Made by a program: the position numbers and the translations under genes. A stretch of 64,000 nucleotides of DNA from an uncultured Lachnospiraceae bacterium (GTDB lineage Bacteria; Bacillota; Clostridia; Lachnospirales; Lachnospiraceae). Below are positions 1 through 9,007 of the stretch, piece by piece (position 1 is the stretch's first letter; every line of letters starts with the position of its first letter). The notes beneath the pieces are model-generated. The model had not been told where the DNA came from. It worked only from the letters and a program-made list of their open reading frames with translations, and ran no database searches. Location of the stretch: positions 81,215 through 145,214 of the forward strand of contig CAJTNC010000007.1 of assembly GCA_910577955.1 (NCBI GenBank), read 5' to 3'.

Positions 1-107
1 ACTGCCGCCTCTGTGCCAAGTATCAGATAGCAGTTGACACTTTCCGTCTCCGTAATCACGTACAGATCCTTACTGATTTGTTCTGTCCGATATACCTGAC
101 CGCACAT
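1..107 (-). CDS. N-terminus of a probable metallo-beta-lactamase fold hydrolase (partial)
   Basis: Only the first 35 codons are inside the window; the gene runs off the left edge. The ATG at 107 follows a strong ribosome binding site (GGAGGGG) at 114-120. The visible residues include 'DLYVITETESVNCYLILG', which resembles the first beta strands of MBL-fold hydrolases, where an 'NCYLI' strand precedes the first metal-binding loop. None of the metal-binding motif (HxHxDH) is visible, so the family call rests on a short stretch. It lies 78 bp downstream of the PTS permease gene on the same strand with no obvious terminator between, so it may be the last gene of the sugar operon. Confidence 0.5.
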   Translation of the reverse strand, partial: MCGQVYRTEQISKDLYVITETESVNCYLILGTEAA

Positions 108-185
108 TTTCTGCCCCTCCTCTTTCTGACATGCACCATCAAATCCTCTCATCCGCCTCTCAAGACAGCTGTCATCAAATTTATT

Positions 186-1574
186 TTACTCTTCATAGTA
201 ACTGTCATCAAATCCAAGAATGCATGTACCTGCAAAGCTTATTACGATGGTGAGAACCGCCGCTGCAATGGCAAAGTAAAAATTTCTCATCGTCCCGTCC
301 GGGTTTAAGAAAATCGGCATAGTAAAGAAAGACGGTGCCCCAAAACTATACACTCTGACTTTGAAAATCGCACAAAAAACAGCATTTACAATGCAGGCGA
401 TCCATGTAGCGATCAATGGTTTTTTCATCCGGACACAGATACCATAAAGTGTCGGCTCAGTCACGCCGGCTAAAAACGATGTCAGTGCACAGGAGAGGGA
501 AAGCGTTCTTAAACCATTCTTTTTTGTTTTTACAAAACATGCCATCGCTACTCCGAACTGTGAGAAGTTCATTGCAATAAAAGCCGGAAACAACATATTG
601 TCATAGCCAACCGTCTCAAACAGCATCATAACAAGAGGAATTAGCGCCAGATGCATTCCTGTCAGCACAAGTAACGGCGCGAGACAGCCCACCACCAGTA
701 CAGTCGACCAGGGTGCCACATTATTGATCTGTATCAAAAGATTACACAGCAGATCGCCACAGTAACTGCCGACAGGTCCTGTAACACAAAACATGATCGG
801 AATCATAAGAATAATATTCACAAACGGACGGAATACAAACTTGACTGCATCCGGAATAATTTTTTCCACCAGTCTCTCCACATAGGAAAATACCCAGATT
901 GTCAGTACAATAGGAATCAGTGTAGAACTGTAGTCCACCGCCTTTACAGGGATACCGAATAGCGTAATTGCCCCGTTTCCCTGCACCAGTCCCAAAAAAG
1001 CGGGCGAAAGCATAAGGCCTCCCAAAAACAGACTGATCATGATATTGCATCCAAACTTTTTAGCACTGCTGTATGCCAACAGGATTGGCAAAAGATACAA
1101 GGCGCCATTTCCCACCATCTGAATCAGCTGATATGTCGTGGACTCCGTGCTTAATCCAACATTTGCCAAAATGATCAACAGCGCGGATACGAGACCGCTA
1201 CACATGATCAATGGGATTGCCGGGCCGATAATGGCTGACAGTACATTCAACAGTCTGGCTCCCGGATTCTGTTCATCTGTATGCTTTTGATCTTCCTTAT
1301 CTGTGTTTTCCGTTCCTTTTCCGATGCTGAAACTGGACATGATCGCCCCATAAGCTTTCGGTACATCGTTTCCGATAATCACCTGAACGCCGCCGGCGCT
1401 CTCCACAACTCCCATCACTCCCGGGATACTCTTTACGGCTTCGAGGTCAGCCGCCGCCTTATCATTTACCTCAAAACGGAGCCTTGTCGCACAGTGGAAA
1501 AGTTTTGTAATATTTACCTCTCCACCCAATTTTGCAACGATCTCCTCTCCCATTTTCCCATAATCTTTTGCCAT
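186..1574 (-). CDS. PTS sugar transporter EIIBC, sucrose/alpha-glucoside family, lacking EIIA
   Basis: 462-residue permease of the phosphotransferase system that takes up and phosphorylates a sugar. The N-terminal EIIB domain (about 1-85) carries the phospho-cysteine C28 in 'FHCATRLRF'. The rest is the polytopic EIIC domain with the conserved 'GVTEPTLYG' motif near residue 370. There is no fused EIIA domain, so phosphate must come from a separate EIIA. Start ATG at 1574 follows AAAGGAGC. The neighbours, a GH13 glycosidase and a PRD-type regulator, suggest an alpha-glucoside such as maltose, trehalose or sucrose as substrate; the exact sugar cannot be read from the sequence. A terminator-like hairpin lies just upstream at 1674-1728. 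Confidence 0.88.
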   Translation of the reverse strand: MAKDYGKMGEEIVAKLGGEVNITKLFHCATRLRFEVNDKAAADLEAVKSIPGVMGVVESAGGVQVIIGNDVPKAYGAIMSSFSIGKGTENTDKEDQKHTDEQNPGARLLNVLSAIIGPAIPLIMCSGLVSALLIILANVGLSTESTTYQLIQMVGNGALYLLPILLAYSSAKKFGCNIMISLFLGGLMLSPAFLGLVQGNGAITLFGIPVKAVDYSSTLIPIVLTIWVFSYVERLVEKIIPDAVKFVFRPFVNIILMIPIMFCVTGPVGSYCGDLLCNLLIQINNVAPWSTVLVVGCLAPLLVLTGMHLALIPLVMMLFETVGYDNMLFPAFIAMNFSQFGVAMACFVKTKKNGLRTLSLSCALTSFLAGVTEPTLYGICVRMKKPLIATWIACIVNAVFCAIFKVRVYSFGAPSFFTMPIFLNPDGTMRNFYFAIAAAVLTIVISFAGTCILGFDDSYYEE

Positions 1575-1673
1575 ATTTTTGCTCCTTTACCGTTTCCGTA
1601 GAAAATCATTGATTCCTGTCTTCTTTGTTTCACCCCGGGATTATTTTGATACTTCTACTATAAACAAGAACGC

Positions 1674-1728
1674 AAAAAAAATCCATTTACAAAATTGCAC
1701 GCAAAACCGCGCAATTTTGTAAACGGAT
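1674..1728 (-). terminator. Intrinsic terminator or antitermination hairpin upstream of the PTS gene
   Basis: Two 18-nt arms (1681-1698 and 1711-1728) pair with a single G-U wobble around a 12-nt loop. On the minus strand the stem is followed by eight T residues, the pattern of a rho-independent terminator. It lies between the PRD regulator gene and the PTS gene it probably controls, so it could end the regulator transcript, or be a conditional terminator in the PTS leader. I could not recognise a standard RAT antiterminator sequence overlapping it. Confidence 0.75.
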
Positions 1729-1736
1729 CCTGTCTG

Positions 1737-3533
1737 TCATATCAGATATTCCTTTTCCAAGCGGCACATATGATCTGGATTCAAAATCATCCTCACGCAG
1801 TCATAGAAACTTTTCATTTCCATCGACTTCGCGTAATAATCGCTGAACACCACCATATGTACCGAAGTCCCCCGGTGCATAAAAGGGTGTTCTAAAAGAT
1901 AGAGACGGATGCTGTTTTCTGTGCCGTCATAATGAATTTTGGGAAACAGTACCGCATTTACATCCAGCACAAATTCATAACTGTTCTCAGGTGGTTCTTC
2001 CCCAATGATTTGCAGAAATTCTTTCATATCCTTCAAGTGTTCATGGCAGATATGCGGTCTATCCGCTCCGTATCGCCGCAGAAGAGCTTTAAAACAGCGC
2101 TCCCGTCCTTCCTTCGTTTTTACTTCCAGTTTTCTGGCAATATCACAGAGATTCTTTTCTGACAAGAAGGGCTTTATCAAAACTGCCCCAGTTAACTGCA
2201 GCACGACTGCTTCGTCTGTCGTTAACACAAGCCTGTCCTCAAAGTTCTCCGATTCTTTCGAATAACAATAATCCTGTACTATGGTAATCCCTTCCAGATG
2301 GTGCCCATACCTTTCCTGTATCTGTTCCTTTATATGGTAAAGGATACTCGGATTTCTGCCGCTGATGATCACGCATTCTGGCAGATAAAATCCTCTTTCC
2401 ATCTTGCCTGCAAGATAAAGCGCAAGATTGGATATTTCCGGTTCCGGTATCTCCCTCGAAAAGCAACGGGTAATGCACTCCATAACCAGATGCACCGACA
2501 TAGGATAACGTCTGTGTATCTCTCGCTTTAAAAAATTACTGTTCACATGCCCGCCCCTGCTGCGCTCGACCACTTTCAAAATATATAGAAGAAAACTCTG
2601 CCGCTCCTCCCTGTCAAAAATAGGCTCTAAGCCAAATATATCTTTCAACTCCCTCTGAAACCGGTCAAACTTCCGCTCATACTCCTGCATGGTACATTCT
2701 CGCCAGTCAGCCACACGTCTCGCCAGCGTGTTCAGTCCATTCAGCTTCTTTTGACAGTCTGCCATGTCATCCGGCGTAAACTCAACTCCAGCCAGCACAG
2801 AAATTCTCTCCGCAATCTCCAGCAGCATCGCAGAATATTTTTCCGGCTGCTCCATTTTTTCCAGTTCAAAACCTCTTTCCCCGCGCAACACCATAATAAT
2901 CAGATGCCGCCGAAAAGAGCGCATCGCTTCGCCGGAAACAGGATAATCATGATTCAAAAAAATTTCCGGCAGCTCTTCCTTAAATACCATATCAAGCTGT
3001 TCGTATCTCTCTTTCAGCTGCGGCGCATAGAACTGTGCCATATCTTTGTCAAAGCACTTTACTAGCACATTTCTCTTTTCTGATTCCGGTATGGAGATGA
3101 TCAGACCGCGTTTTCGAGATACCGTCACATATTTCTTCAATATATTTACATTCTCAAACTCCTTAAATACAGCCGATTTTGACACATAGATCCGTTCCGC
3201 CAGTTTTTCCATGCTCATATAGTCCCGTTCAAACAAAAGAACACACAAAATAGTATTAGAACGGTTCATGGGCATGATTCTTGTATGCTTATTCTCCATC
3301 AGGCCGGATATTTCCTCCAGCGCTTTCTCGGAAAATCCCCGCGCAATATAACCTGCTCTGGCATGATCTACAGACTGCCGTCCGGGCTCCAGATACAGAT
3401 TGATCACGGCAATCTCCTTCTGGACTGTTCGCAGGGAAATTCCCATCTGTTTTGCCAGCTGCCTCCCCGTGATCCCTTCCGGATAAGAAATAATATATGA
3501 AAGAATAGACAACTGCCGATCAGTCAATTCCAT
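1737..3533 (-). CDS. PRD-containing BglG/MtlR-type transcriptional regulator
   Basis: About 598 residues. The N-terminal helix-turn-helix ('GITGRQLAKQMGISLRTVQKE', split here as GITGRQLAKQMG and SLRTVQKE) is followed by a second HTH-like segment near residues 90-120, a PTS regulation domain region with 'SVHLVMECI' and 'SNLALYLAGKME', then an EIIB-like segment ('CVIISGRNPSILYHI') and a C-terminal tail. This arrangement is that of PTS-controlled activators phosphorylated on PRD histidines, which sense flux through the cognate permease. The ATG at 3533 is preferred because GAAGGAAAAG precedes it with correct spacing; an upstream TTG six codons earlier has no such site. It sits between the GH13 gene and the PTS gene, so it is presumably their local regulator. 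Confidence 0.85.
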   Translation of the reverse strand: MELTDRQLSILSYIISYPEGITGRQLAKQMGISLRTVQKEIAVINLYLEPGRQSVDHARAGYIARGFSEKALEEISGLMENKHTRIMPMNRSNTILCVLLFERDYMSMEKLAERIYVSKSAVFKEFENVNILKKYVTVSRKRGLIISIPESEKRNVLVKCFDKDMAQFYAPQLKERYEQLDMVFKEELPEIFLNHDYPVSGEAMRSFRRHLIIMVLRGERGFELEKMEQPEKYSAMLLEIAERISVLAGVEFTPDDMADCQKKLNGLNTLARRVADWRECTMQEYERKFDRFQRELKDIFGLEPIFDREERQSFLLYILKVVERSRGGHVNSNFLKREIHRRYPMSVHLVMECITRCFSREIPEPEISNLALYLAGKMERGFYLPECVIISGRNPSILYHIKEQIQERYGHHLEGITIVQDYCYSKESENFEDRLVLTTDEAVVLQLTGAVLIKPFLSEKNLCDIARKLEVKTKEGRERCFKALLRRYGADRPHICHEHLKDMKEFLQIIGEEPPENSYEFVLDVNAVLFPKIHYDGTENSIRLYLLEHPFMHRGTSVHMVVFSDYYAKSMEMKSFYDCVRMILNPDHMCRLEKEYLI

Positions 3534-3568
3534 AATTCTTTTCCTTCGCAATCTGTACCCAGTTTCTT

Positions 3569-4891
3569 CTACCGCTCCATCTTCCAGAATGCCGCGCTGT
3601 AGGGTGGCAGTTCGCTCCCGCCGCCGAAATCATGCATCTGTCCCGTCAGCAGATCCTCCGCCTGCCCGCAGCCCGCGTCAAAGTGAGCCGTATAAGGCTC
3701 CCCGTCCGCGTTGATCGCCACAAGCACCCGCTCACCATCCGACTTTCTCTCAAAAATACACTGTTTATTTGTCAACACTACCGATCTGAAAGCCCCGTAA
3801 TTTAAAGCTTCCGAATTCTTTTTCGCCTCCGTCATCTTCCTGATCTGATCCGTCAGATCATTCCATTCCGGTTTTTCAAAGCAGGCCCGCAGAGCCGGAT
3901 CACCCTCGCTCTTATTTGCCTTCGCCCCCCACTCGCTGCCGTAATAGACACAGGGAATGCCCGGCATCCCGAACATCAGCGCATAGATCAGAGGAAGATG
4001 CTTTTCGTTTGTCAAAATGCTGGCCACTCTGGTCACATCGTGGTTATCCACAAAGGAGAGCATATGTTTTCCTTTATACAACGTCCAGTTCTCCGGCCCG
4101 AACTGCCGCAGCAGAGAATGATTGATCTCAAACATGTTCATGCTGTTGAAACTGGAGTGAAGTCCCTTATAGCACTCGTAGTTTGTGGCCGAGTGTAGCA
4201 TGCCGTCGTTTACCATCTGGTTATAGTCCCCGTGCAGCATTTCTCCCAACAGATAGAAATCCTGTTTCTTACTGTCGCAAAACTGCCTAAGCCGTCTCAC
4301 AAAATTGTGGTCGAGGCAATAAGCCACATCCAGACGCAGTCCGTCGATATCAAAAGCGTCGATCCAGTAATTCACCGCGTCAAAAATATGATTTATCACT
4401 TCCTCATTCTGCAAATTCAATTTCACCAGATCATAGTTGCCTTCCCAGCCCTCATACCAGAGTCCGTCATTATAGTTCGAGTTCCCCCCGAGATTGATAT
4501 GGAACCAGTGCAGATAAGGGGAATGTTCCCTATTTTTAAGCACGTCCTGAAACGCCCAGAAGCCTCTTCCCACATGATTGAATACACCGTCCAACACCAC
4601 TTTGATACCGGCATCATGAAGTTTCCCGCAGACTTCCTTAAAATCCTCGTTGGTGCCGAGGCGCTTATCGATCAGCTTGTAGTCTCTGGTGTTGTAGCCG
4701 TGGGTATCCGATTCAAAGACCGGCGAAAAGTAAATCGCGTTCACACCCAGTTTTTCCATATGCGGAATCCATTCCTCCACCTTTTTGATCCTGTCCGTCA
4801 AAACGCCGTCGTTCTCAAAAGGAGCCCCGGCAAAGCCCAGCGGGTAAATCTGATAAAATACACTTTCGTAATACCATTTTCTATTTTCCAT
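3569..4891 (-). CDS. GH13 alpha-amylase family glycosidase (cyclomaltodextrinase/neopullulanase-like)
   Basis: 440 residues, intracellular (no signal peptide). Conserved GH13 regions are visible in order: 'DGVFNHVG' (region I), 'DGLRLDVAY' with the catalytic nucleophile Asp (region II), 'LLGEMLHGD' with the acid/base Glu (region III) and 'FVDNHDVTR' with the transition-state Asp (region IV). The protein starts directly with the TIM barrel and has no large N-terminal module. ATG at 4891 follows GAGGACTGTT; an in-frame ATG 27 codons upstream lacks a site. It probably cleaves the alpha-glucoside or its phosphorylated form imported by the neighbouring PTS permease; substrate specificity is inferred only from context. 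Confidence 0.85.
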   Translation of the reverse strand: MENRKWYYESVFYQIYPLGFAGAPFENDGVLTDRIKKVEEWIPHMEKLGVNAIYFSPVFESDTHGYNTRDYKLIDKRLGTNEDFKEVCGKLHDAGIKVVLDGVFNHVGRGFWAFQDVLKNREHSPYLHWFHINLGGNSNYNDGLWYEGWEGNYDLVKLNLQNEEVINHIFDAVNYWIDAFDIDGLRLDVAYCLDHNFVRRLRQFCDSKKQDFYLLGEMLHGDYNQMVNDGMLHSATNYECYKGLHSSFNSMNMFEINHSLLRQFGPENWTLYKGKHMLSFVDNHDVTRVASILTNEKHLPLIYALMFGMPGIPCVYYGSEWGAKANKSEGDPALRACFEKPEWNDLTDQIRKMTEAKKNSEALNYGAFRSVVLTNKQCIFERKSDGERVLVAINADGEPYTAHFDAGCGQAEDLLTGQMHDFGGGSELPPYSAAFWKMER

Positions 4892-5517
4892 AACAGTCCT
4901 CTTTTCCATCAATTTTGCTTTTCTACACATTGTATCACATTTTTTGTTTTTTCTCCATGTTATCTTTTCCATAATTTATAATTTCGCAATGACTTGTTTT
5001 ACACAATAAAAAACAGGTGTTTTTTATTCCTGCAAACAATTCGGCTCTCTTCTTCCTTCTTGTGTTTACATAATTCTGATTATGACAATATTGACCAATT
5101 CGGTTTCTATTTTTCCTGTTTTTTAAAGTAATCCACATTTTTCAGTCCCATTTTATGGATATCGTGTCATTTTCGACGCAAAATGCCGGCTTTTCCACAT
5201 ATTTATCCACATATACACATCTGTCATTTTACATATTTAAAAAAATCATCCATGTCTTTTTCAAAAAAGCAAGCACTTTTTGCCAATCAATATCACGACT
5301 TTTCTTTTTTGCACACTGAATCGTCACACAAATCCATGACAATTTCCCAAGTTTTTTTCAAGTATCTCTGGTGCATTTTTGCCGGATATGCTACAATATG
5401 TTGTGGTCCGGAATTATTGACCACTTGAGTATCACCATTTTGTTTTATAGTATTTTGTTTATTTTATTTATTGTTTATACGCCATCATATTTTGAGGCGA
5501 AGAAAGGATGATCACAT
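4892..5517. other. 626-bp AT-rich intergenic region with DnaA-box-like sites
   Basis: Divergent gap between the GH13 gene and nfo. I see no convincing gene; short ORFs in it lack ribosome binding sites. An exact DnaA box, TTATCCACA, is at 5203-5211, with near matches TTTTCCACA at 5191-5199 and TAATCCACA at 5129-5137. A possible -10 element TACAAT lies at about 5392-5397 for nfo, without a clear -35 partner. The region also contains T-rich runs. It is not the chromosomal origin by context because no dnaA, dnaN or rpmH genes are nearby. Confidence 0.5.
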
Positions 5518-6372
5518 ATGTTTTTAATCGGCTCCCATGTGGGAATGAGCGGCAAAGATATGTTTTTGGGTTCCGTAAAGGAAGCCCTCTCTTACGGCGC
5601 CAATACCTTTATGGTTTACACCGGCGCCCCACAGAACACCAGAAGAAAAGAGCTTGAGGATTTAAAAATCCCGGAAGCCAAAGCCTTGATGGCAGAGCAC
5701 GGTATCGATCAGTTTATCGTGCATGCACCCTATATCATCAACCTCGGCAACGCTGTCAATCCTTCCACCTACGAGCTGGCAGTATCCTTTTTAGATAAGG
5801 AGATCTCGCGGAGCGCAGGTATGGGCAGTCAGGTGTTGGTGCTGCATCCCGGATCCCATGTCGGAGAGGGCGCCAAGACCGGCATCAAAAAGATCGTGGA
5901 AGGATTAAACCAGATCCTGCGGGCGGACACCCCTGTTTATATTGCGCTGGAGACTATGGCCGGAAAAGGCTCGGAAATCGGAAGCAGATTTGAAGAACTG
6001 GCGGAGATCTACGAAAAGACCGTCCACTCGGAAAAATTGAGAGTATGCATAGATACCTGCCATATGCACGATGCAGGGTATGATGTCATTCACGACTTCG
6101 ACGGTATTTTAACCTCCTTTGACAAGCTTCTGGGCATTTCCCAGATCGCCGCGGTGCACCTCAACGACAGCAAGAACCCACAGGGCGCGCACAAAGACAG
6201 GCACGCCAATCTGGGGGACGGATATATCGGCTTTGAAGCGCTGTACAATGTGGCGCATCATCCTGCTTTGGAGGCAGTTCCCAAAATTTTGGAGACTCCT
6301 TATATTCCTTCACCGGAAAATCCGGAGAAAAAGGTCGCTCCCTATAAGGAGGAGATTGCAAAGCTGTCATAA
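5518..6372 (+). CDS. nfo: Deoxyribonuclease IV (AP endonuclease, endonuclease IV family)
   Basis: 284 residues, the normal length for Nfo. It cleaves DNA 5' of abasic sites in base excision repair using a three-zinc centre. Metal-ligand motifs are visible in order: 'IVHAPYIINL', 'LHPGSHVG', 'ALETMAGKGSEIG', 'CIDTCHMHDAGYD', 'HLNDSK' and 'DRHANLGDG'. ATG at 5518 follows GAAAGGATGATC. It is one of the few plus-strand genes here and converges on the helicase gene, their 3' ends overlapping by six bases (stop codons at 6370-6372 and 6367-6369). The pairing with a nuclease-helicase fusion gives a small DNA-repair neighbourhood. Confidence 0.96.
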   Translation: MFLIGSHVGMSGKDMFLGSVKEALSYGANTFMVYTGAPQNTRRKELEDLKIPEAKALMAEHGIDQFIVHAPYIINLGNAVNPSTYELAVSFLDKEISRSAGMGSQVLVLHPGSHVGEGAKTGIKKIVEGLNQILRADTPVYIALETMAGKGSEIGSRFEELAEIYEKTVHSEKLRVCIDTCHMHDAGYDVIHDFDGILTSFDKLLGISQIAAVHLNDSKNPQGAHKDRHANLGDGYIGFEALYNVAHHPALEAVPKILETPYIPSPENPEKKVAPYKEEIAKLS

Positions 6373-8829
6373 CTCCCACTTTTTCCAAAATTCTCCTACA
6401 TGGAAAGCCGCATGACTGCAGGTGGTCACCTGATAGTTCTCCCACTCTCTGGGGAACATACGCTGATAGGAGCGCTGTAAAAACCGTTCGTCCAAAAGTG
6501 CCACGATGCCGATGTCGTCCACAGTACGGATCACGCGCCCTGCCGCCTGCAGCACCTTGTTCATGCCGGGATACTGGTAGGCATAGTCAAAACCGTTTCC
6601 CGAACATTCCTCAAAATATTGTCTGATGATCTCACGCTCGCTGCAGACTTGGGGCAGGCCTGTCCCCACGATGACCGCTCCGATCAATCTGTCATTTCTC
6701 AGGTCGATCCCCTCGCTGAAAATACCGCCCAGCACACAGAATCCCAGAAGGGAGCGCCCGCCCTCGGTCGTCAGGGAAAACTGCTTCAAAAACTCCTCCC
6801 GCTCCTTTTCCCCCATGTACTCTTCCTGTACAATGCAGGTTTCGCTCTCCTCATCATAAAAAGTTTCCTGATATCTTTCATAAACCTGCTTTAAAAAGGC
6901 GTGAGAAGGGAAAAAGATCAGATAATTTCCCTTTTTGGCCGCTGTGATCTCCTTGATATAGGAAGCCGCCCGATAATATTCTCCGGGCCCTCTTCTTGTA
7001 TATTTGCTGGTGATATCGGAACCGATAAACATCCCCCTTTTCTCAGGAGAAAAGACGGAGGACGCGTACACTTCATAATCTTCTTCTCCGCCCCCCAAAA
7101 GTCCCTTGTAATACTGGATAGGAAGCAGGGTTGCCGAAAACAGGATGCTGCTTCTGCCCCGCATCATACACTCCTCCAGATTACCGGACGGGTCAACGCA
7201 AAACAGTTTCAGCATAAAACTGCCGTCTTTTTGCATCTCACTATATATGACATATTTGTCATTCAGTTTATCATAAATCAAAAGAAAGTGCGATATTTCA
7301 AAATAAAACTCTAACACAGCCTTTCTGACGGGACTGTCATCATGTTCTTCCAAAAATTTTTCCATTTGGGATGCCAGCTTATTTAACGCCAAGATAAAAG
7401 ATTCTATACTGTCCATGATGAGACAGCTCCCGCACTCTTTCTTATAGAGCAAAAGCTGCCTGTTGCAGCGTTCAAGCAGGGACGCCATCTTTTTATCGTA
7501 GGTCTTTACCGCCTTCTTGCATTCCAGAAAATCCTCCTTCACCAGCACGGCGCTGTACATCTCCCGCCCTCTGTCCACCAGATTGTGCGCCTCATCCACC
7601 AGAAAAATGTAGTCCCGTCGTACCCCCTCTGCAAAGAATCGTCTCAAATACACGTGAGGATCAAAAACGTAATTGTAATCGCATATCACCCCGTCCGCAA
7701 ACAGACTGATGTCCAAACACATCTCAAAGGGACAGACCTGATGCTTTTTCGCATAGGTCTCAACCAGTTCTCTGGCAAAGCTGACTTCATGGGTCAACAT
7801 ATCGTAAACTGCGTCGTTTACCCTGTCATAGTGTCCTTTTGCATAGGGGCAGGCCACCGGATTGCACTCAGTTTCCTCCAGAAAACATATTTTGTCCCGT
7901 GCGGTCAATATCACCGTCTTAAACAACAGGCCGTTGTCCCGCAATATAGAAAACGCCTCCTCCGCCACAGTGCGGGTGATCGTCTTCGCCGTCAGATAAA
8001 ATATTTTTTCCGCCATCTGCTCCCCTACCGCTTTCACGGAAGGGTACACACTGGACAAAGTTTTCCCGGCCCCGGTCGGCGCTTCGATAAACAGCTTCTT
8101 TTTATGGTAAAGCGTCCGGTAGACATAGGTGATCAGTTCCTTTTGTCCCTCCCTGTAAGCAAACGGGAAAGCAAGTTCCCTGATAGACCGCTGTCTCTGC
8201 TCCTTCCACTCAACCTCATAATCCGCCCACTTTCTGTAGGATCTCATCAGATCCTCAAACCACTCCTCCAGTTCTTCGATCCTGTAGTCGCGAAAGAAAT
8301 ACTGCAGTTCTTCCGTCTCCAGATGGCAGTAGGTCATGCGCACCCTGATAAAGGGCAGGTTATTGTGCTTCGCATAAATATAGGCGTAACACTTTGCCTG
8401 AGCCAAATGCACAAGATCCGGCTCTTTCATCTTACCGACATCCTTGTAAGTTCCCTTGATCTCATCTATGACAACTGTGTCACCTAAAATGTCAGGATAC
8501 TGATTCTGCGGGATTTCTTCAGGCAGCAGCGCCGCCTGCTCTTTCCTCTCAAAGCGCGGCGGCACCGTCTGCAGGATCCGCTTTGCCAGCTGTCCGTCAA
8601 TGATACCGTCCGCCCTGCCCTCCACGATGATATCATAGCGCGGTGTAGCATATACATATTTAAGCGATACTTCGGCATGGTAATCCGCCCCCATGCGCTT
8701 TTGCAGCATGCGGTGGATCCTGCTTCCCTCCAGCATCGCACCTTCGGGCGATGCCGCTTTTCTGTTGTCAATATCGCCGTTTCGCAGAATAAACTCCACG
8801 AGACCGCGGACGGATATCATGACTTCCAT
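6367..8829 (-). CDS. PD-(D/E)XK nuclease fused to an XPD/DinG-like iron-sulfur helicase
   Basis: 820 residues. Residues 1-200 look like a RecB/Cas4-type nuclease: 'GSRIH' near 35-39, 'EGRADGI' (Asp near 73), 'DEIKG' (ExK near 123-125) and 'QAKCYAY' (QxxxY near 144-148). A superfamily 2 helicase follows with Walker A 'APTGAGKT' near 250-257 and a DEAH box in 'LVDEAHNL'. Between them a cysteine cluster ('KICF', 'TECN', 'VACP', 'QVCPFEMC') fits the 4Fe-4S domain of XPD, Rad3 and DinG. The C-terminal helicase part has 'LGGIFSEGIDL' and 'QAAGRVIR'. It is likely a 5'-3' DNA helicase with nuclease activity in repair. ATG 8829 follows AGGAG at 10-nt spacing. Confidence 0.88.
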   Translation of the reverse strand: MEVMISVRGLVEFILRNGDIDNRKAASPEGAMLEGSRIHRMLQKRMGADYHAEVSLKYVYATPRYDIIVEGRADGIIDGQLAKRILQTVPPRFERKEQAALLPEEIPQNQYPDILGDTVVIDEIKGTYKDVGKMKEPDLVHLAQAKCYAYIYAKHNNLPFIRVRMTYCHLETEELQYFFRDYRIEELEEWFEDLMRSYRKWADYEVEWKEQRQRSIRELAFPFAYREGQKELITYVYRTLYHKKKLFIEAPTGAGKTLSSVYPSVKAVGEQMAEKIFYLTAKTITRTVAEEAFSILRDNGLLFKTVILTARDKICFLEETECNPVACPYAKGHYDRVNDAVYDMLTHEVSFARELVETYAKKHQVCPFEMCLDISLFADGVICDYNYVFDPHVYLRRFFAEGVRRDYIFLVDEAHNLVDRGREMYSAVLVKEDFLECKKAVKTYDKKMASLLERCNRQLLLYKKECGSCLIMDSIESFILALNKLASQMEKFLEEHDDSPVRKAVLEFYFEISHFLLIYDKLNDKYVIYSEMQKDGSFMLKLFCVDPSGNLEECMMRGRSSILFSATLLPIQYYKGLLGGGEEDYEVYASSVFSPEKRGMFIGSDITSKYTRRGPGEYYRAASYIKEITAAKKGNYLIFFPSHAFLKQVYERYQETFYDEESETCIVQEEYMGEKEREEFLKQFSLTTEGGRSLLGFCVLGGIFSEGIDLRNDRLIGAVIVGTGLPQVCSEREIIRQYFEECSGNGFDYAYQYPGMNKVLQAAGRVIRTVDDIGIVALLDERFLQRSYQRMFPREWENYQVTTCSHAAFHVGEFWKKWEL

Positions 8830-8910
8830 AGGGTTCTTACTCCTGCTCTTGATACTATAGGATTATATCACACAGAAAAATCCTACACAATAAACTACCG
8901 CGCTCCATAC

Positions 8911-8955
8911 AAAAAAAACTGTCGGATACTTACTCGTTATATCCGACAGTTTTTT
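8911..8955. terminator. Bidirectional intrinsic terminator after lysS
   Basis: A 10-bp GC-containing stem (ACTGTCGGATA at 8918-8928 pairing with TATCCGACAGT at 8939-8950) is flanked by an A-run on the left and a T-run on the right, so a U-tract follows the stem on either strand. It lies 53 bp past the lysS stop codon and ends the minus-strand greA-lysS transcript. Confidence 0.9.
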
Positions 8956-9007
8956 GATGTCATATGATTATTATACAAGTGTCGTCTGCCAGTAACACAA
9001 ACAACCC

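Noticed and set aside
4232..4981. 249-codon plus-strand ORF opposite the GH13 gene
   Set aside because: Antisense shadow of a gene with all catalytic motifs in place.
5129..5211. Chromosomal origin of replication
   Set aside because: DnaA-box-like sites alone; no dnaA, dnaN, recF, gyrB or rpmH nearby.
5183..5428. 81-codon plus-strand ORF in the AT-rich gap
   Set aside because: No ribosome binding site, odd composition (His, Ser, Phe), and stops well short of nfo without coupling.
7585..8487. 300-codon plus-strand ORF opposite the helicase gene
   Set aside because: Antisense shadow; the minus-strand frame carries the helicase and nuclease motifs.
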